Source: Allosediminivita sp964397775 (GTDB lineage Bacteria; Pseudomonadota; Alphaproteobacteria; Rhodobacterales; Rhodobacteraceae). From it: 6,856 nucleotides of DNA. Of the stretch, positions 5,511 to 6,856 are shown in pieces; the first letter of the stretch is position 1; the number at the start of each line of letters is the position of its first letter. The notes below the pieces were generated by a model that was not told the origin of the DNA, searched no databases, and saw only the letters and a list, made by a program, of their open reading frames with translations. Where the stretch lies: contig CAYNKL010000213.1 in assembly GCA_964397775.1 (NCBI GenBank), positions 1 to 6,856 of the forward strand. The letters run 5' to 3'. The translations under genes and the position numbers were made by a program.

Positions 5511-6743
5511 TCACCCGCCGCCCCTCACCCTCTGCCTCTGGCGCGGCGGGCGGGCGCGTTTCTTCTCCCTCTCGCTAATCACGAATTTCGGCGGCTGCCC
5601 TGTATCCGGGGTGGCCGCCGTTTCCGTGTCGGGAACGATGGTTCTGTCGCTTTCGGGGTCGATCTCGGCTTTGAGCTTGCCCTCGGCCCAGGCGATCGCG
5701 GCCTGTTGCGGGTCGAGCGCGTCGAGGTGGGGGGCGGCCGCGATGGCGGCGGCGCGGGCGGCGGCGGTTTCGGCGGTGTCGATTTTCGCCTCGGCTTCGG
5801 CGGCCTCCGCCCGGCGCGCCGCCTCGGCTTGGGCGGCGATCCGTTGCGATGTCTCCAGCCGCGCCTTCTCACGTTCGGCGACCCGCAGGATCAGCCAGCT
5901 CTGCCAGAGCGCCTCGTTCGCGGAACGGGTCTTCGCGCGGACCTGCCCGAGGAAGGTGTCGTCGCGCCCCGTCTCCTGCTCCCGCCGCCGGCCGCGCGCG
6001 GCGTTGCGCGGCCCGAGCTTTGGCTGCGGGGTCAGCCCCTCTGGCGCATCACCGGCCGACGCTGCCTCCGCGTAGCTGCGCAGATCGACGCGGGCTTTCA
6101 CTCCGGCCTTTTCCAGGTGCCGATTGACGCGGCGCTGCCATTCCTTGCGGATCCGGCGGACGCATTCGGGGCCGGTTTTCACGTCGTCAAGGTCGCGGAT
6201 TTTCTCGCCGAAGCTCTGTGTGTCTTCGTCCCAGAACCTCGTGGGGCAGAGGATGTGCACGTGTTGATTGAGCGGGTTCCCCCGCTCATCCTTGCGCGGC
6301 TTGGCCGGCTTTTTCCGCCCCTCGGTCTGCGGGATCATGTCGGCGACGACCTCGTCGTCGACTCCCTGCGCGAGCGGGTGATGGATCGCCGCCATCGAGG
6401 AAATCCCGTAGCGGTCGTGCAGCCAGAGGCAAAAGCCGCGGACCAGAACGCGCTGCGTCGCGAGCGGTAGCTCGTGCGGCAGCGACACCAGGAGTTCACG
6501 GGCGAGCCGGGCGCGGGGGTGCTTCTCGGTCGCGCAGGCGAGGTTCCAGATCCGCTCGGGATCGTGGGGCATCCTGATGGACTCGACCGAGACGACATCG
6601 CGGCGACGGCTGTAGTTTTTCAATCGCCCGGTGCGGTCGCAGCGGTAGCGCCCGCCCGCGCAATAGGCGGCGGTCGCGACGATGGAGGCGGTGTTGCCGC
6701 GGTTGCGGATTTTTACTTCGAGGCGTGAGGCTTTGTGTCTCAT
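5511..6743 (-). CDS. mobA: MobA/MobL (MOBQ-type) relaxase
   Basis: This 410-residue protein would nick one strand at oriT, bind it covalently and pilot it into the recipient. Motif I is TAAYCAGGRY, where Tyr27 is the probable nucleophile, matching the position of the catalytic Tyr of RSF1010 MobA. The motif-III metal-binding histidines are seen as NQHVHILCPTR (His161 and His163), with a further His pair at 121-122 (AAIHHP). The family signature W-N-x-A...E...R-L-A-R-E-x-x-V-S-L-P-x-E-L is present at 66-92. Residues from about 250 to 410 are Ala/Glu-rich helical then basic and Pro/Arg-rich, with no helicase or primase domain, so this is a stand-alone relaxase rather than a TraA- or MobA-RepB'-type fusion. 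The ATG at 6743 has no clear SD upstream on its strand, yet motif I sits at the usual distance, which supports this start. Assignment to MobA/MobL is strong; the gene symbol is by family. Confidence 0.9.
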   Translation of the reverse strand: MRHKASRLEVKIRNRGNTASIVATAAYCAGGRYRCDRTGRLKNYSRRRDVVSVESIRMPHDPERIWNLACATEKHPRARLARELLVSLPHELPLATQRVLVRGFCLWLHDRYGISSMAAIHHPLAQGVDDEVVADMIPQTEGRKKPAKPRKDERGNPLNQHVHILCPTRFWDEDTQSFGEKIRDLDDVKTGPECVRRIRKEWQRRVNRHLEKAGVKARVDLRSYAEAASAGDAPEGLTPQPKLGPRNAARGRRREQETGRDDTFLGQVRAKTRSANEALWQSWLILRVAEREKARLETSQRIAAQAEAARRAEAAEAEAKIDTAETAAARAAAIAAAPHLDALDPQQAAIAWAEGKLKAEIDPESDRTIVPDTETAATPDTGQPPKFVISEREKKRARPPRQRQRVRGGG

Positions 6744-6779
6744 GGCGAGGAGGTGGCGCCCCGCGCCGACCCTCGCTCG

Positions 6780-6800
6780 AAAAAAGCCCGCCGCAGGGGC
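6780..6800 (-). terminator. Terminator-like hairpin followed by T6 upstream of the relaxase gene
   Basis: On the minus strand GCCCC pairs imperfectly with GGCGGGC (four base pairs plus one across a bulge), immediately followed by six Ts (plus-strand 6780-6785). It would end leftward transcription entering from beyond the window about 37 bases before the relaxase ATG. Confidence 0.5.
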
Positions 6801-6804
6801 GCTG

Positions 6805-6852
6805 AGCTACTCCCCATCTGTTGGACAGGATCTGGCGTGATTTAAGCTACTC
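6805..6852. repeat. Direct repeat AGCTACTC, two copies
   Basis: Copies at 6805-6812 and 6845-6852 are 40 bases apart start to start (about four helical turns). They lie in the region where a MOBQ oriT or relaxosome-binding sites would be expected, but an eight-base repeat could also be chance or part of another element's end. Confidence 0.45.
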
Positions 6853-6856
6853 TTTG

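Larger units (their letters stand above)
6744..6856. other. Region upstream of the relaxase gene; candidate oriT location
   Basis: These 113 non-coding bases contain the terminator-like hairpin and the direct repeat above. On the minus strand the string CAGCGCCCCTG resembles the GCGCCCT core near the RSF1010-type nick site, with one additional C. Position next to the relaxase supports an oriT here, but the sequence match is short. The sequence from about 6805 rightward could alternatively belong to an adjoining insertion sequence; the window stops before this can be judged. Confidence 0.35.

Noticed and set aside
5706..6470. Plus-strand open frame opposite the relaxase
   Set aside because: Antisense shadow; the minus-strand frame has the full set of MobA/MobL motifs.
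6805..6856. End of an insertion sequence at the right edge
   Set aside because: The string around CATCTGTTGGACAGGATCTG has an IS-end flavour, but no terminal inverted repeat, target duplication or transposase frame is visible before the window ends.

Overview
The window is GC-rich (very high G/C at third codon positions) and its proteins look alphaproteobacterial, most like mobile-element genes of Rhodobacterales such as Paracoccus or Rhodobacter relatives. The lineage is inferred from composition and protein flavour only. No rRNA, tRNA, CRISPR array or housekeeping gene is visible. The content is the backbone of an integrative mobilizable element, or of a plasmid-like integrated element: a tyrosine recombinase, an excisionase-like DNA-binding protein, a PemK-like protein, an archaeo-eukaryotic-type (AEP) primase/replication protein and a MobA/MobL (MOBQ-type) relaxase. 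No type IV secretion gene is present, so if the element moves it probably borrows a helper's conjugation channel.

Layout, left to right. A leftward block holds a partial unknown CDS (1-342, cut by the window edge), the integrase (339-1508) and the excisionase-like gene (1495-1782). These three overlap one another and are read in the order xis, int, unknown. A 169-base gap (1783-1951) carries three GC-rich palindromes and a hairpin. A second leftward block follows: a helical unknown protein (1952-2386), the PemK-like protein (2383-2940, interrupted by a 10-N assembly gap) and the primase (3015-4601), read in the order primase, PemK-like, helical protein. A divergent control region (4602-4746) separates the primase from two small rightward genes of unknown function (4747-5061 and 5151-5474). 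These converge on the leftward relaxase gene (5511-6743). The last 113 bases lie upstream of the relaxase and hold a terminator-like hairpin and an 8-base direct repeat. This is where an oriT would be expected.

Functionally, the relaxase would nick oriT, the primase would support replication of the excised or transferred strand, and the integrase plus excisionase would carry out integration and excision. The most notable points are the integrase's apparent lack of the first catalytic arginine, the primase's lack of the usual motif-II histidine, the PemK-like gene with no recognisable antitoxin but with a coupled unknown partner, and two small unknown genes between the replication and transfer modules. 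Element ends (att sites) are not visible.
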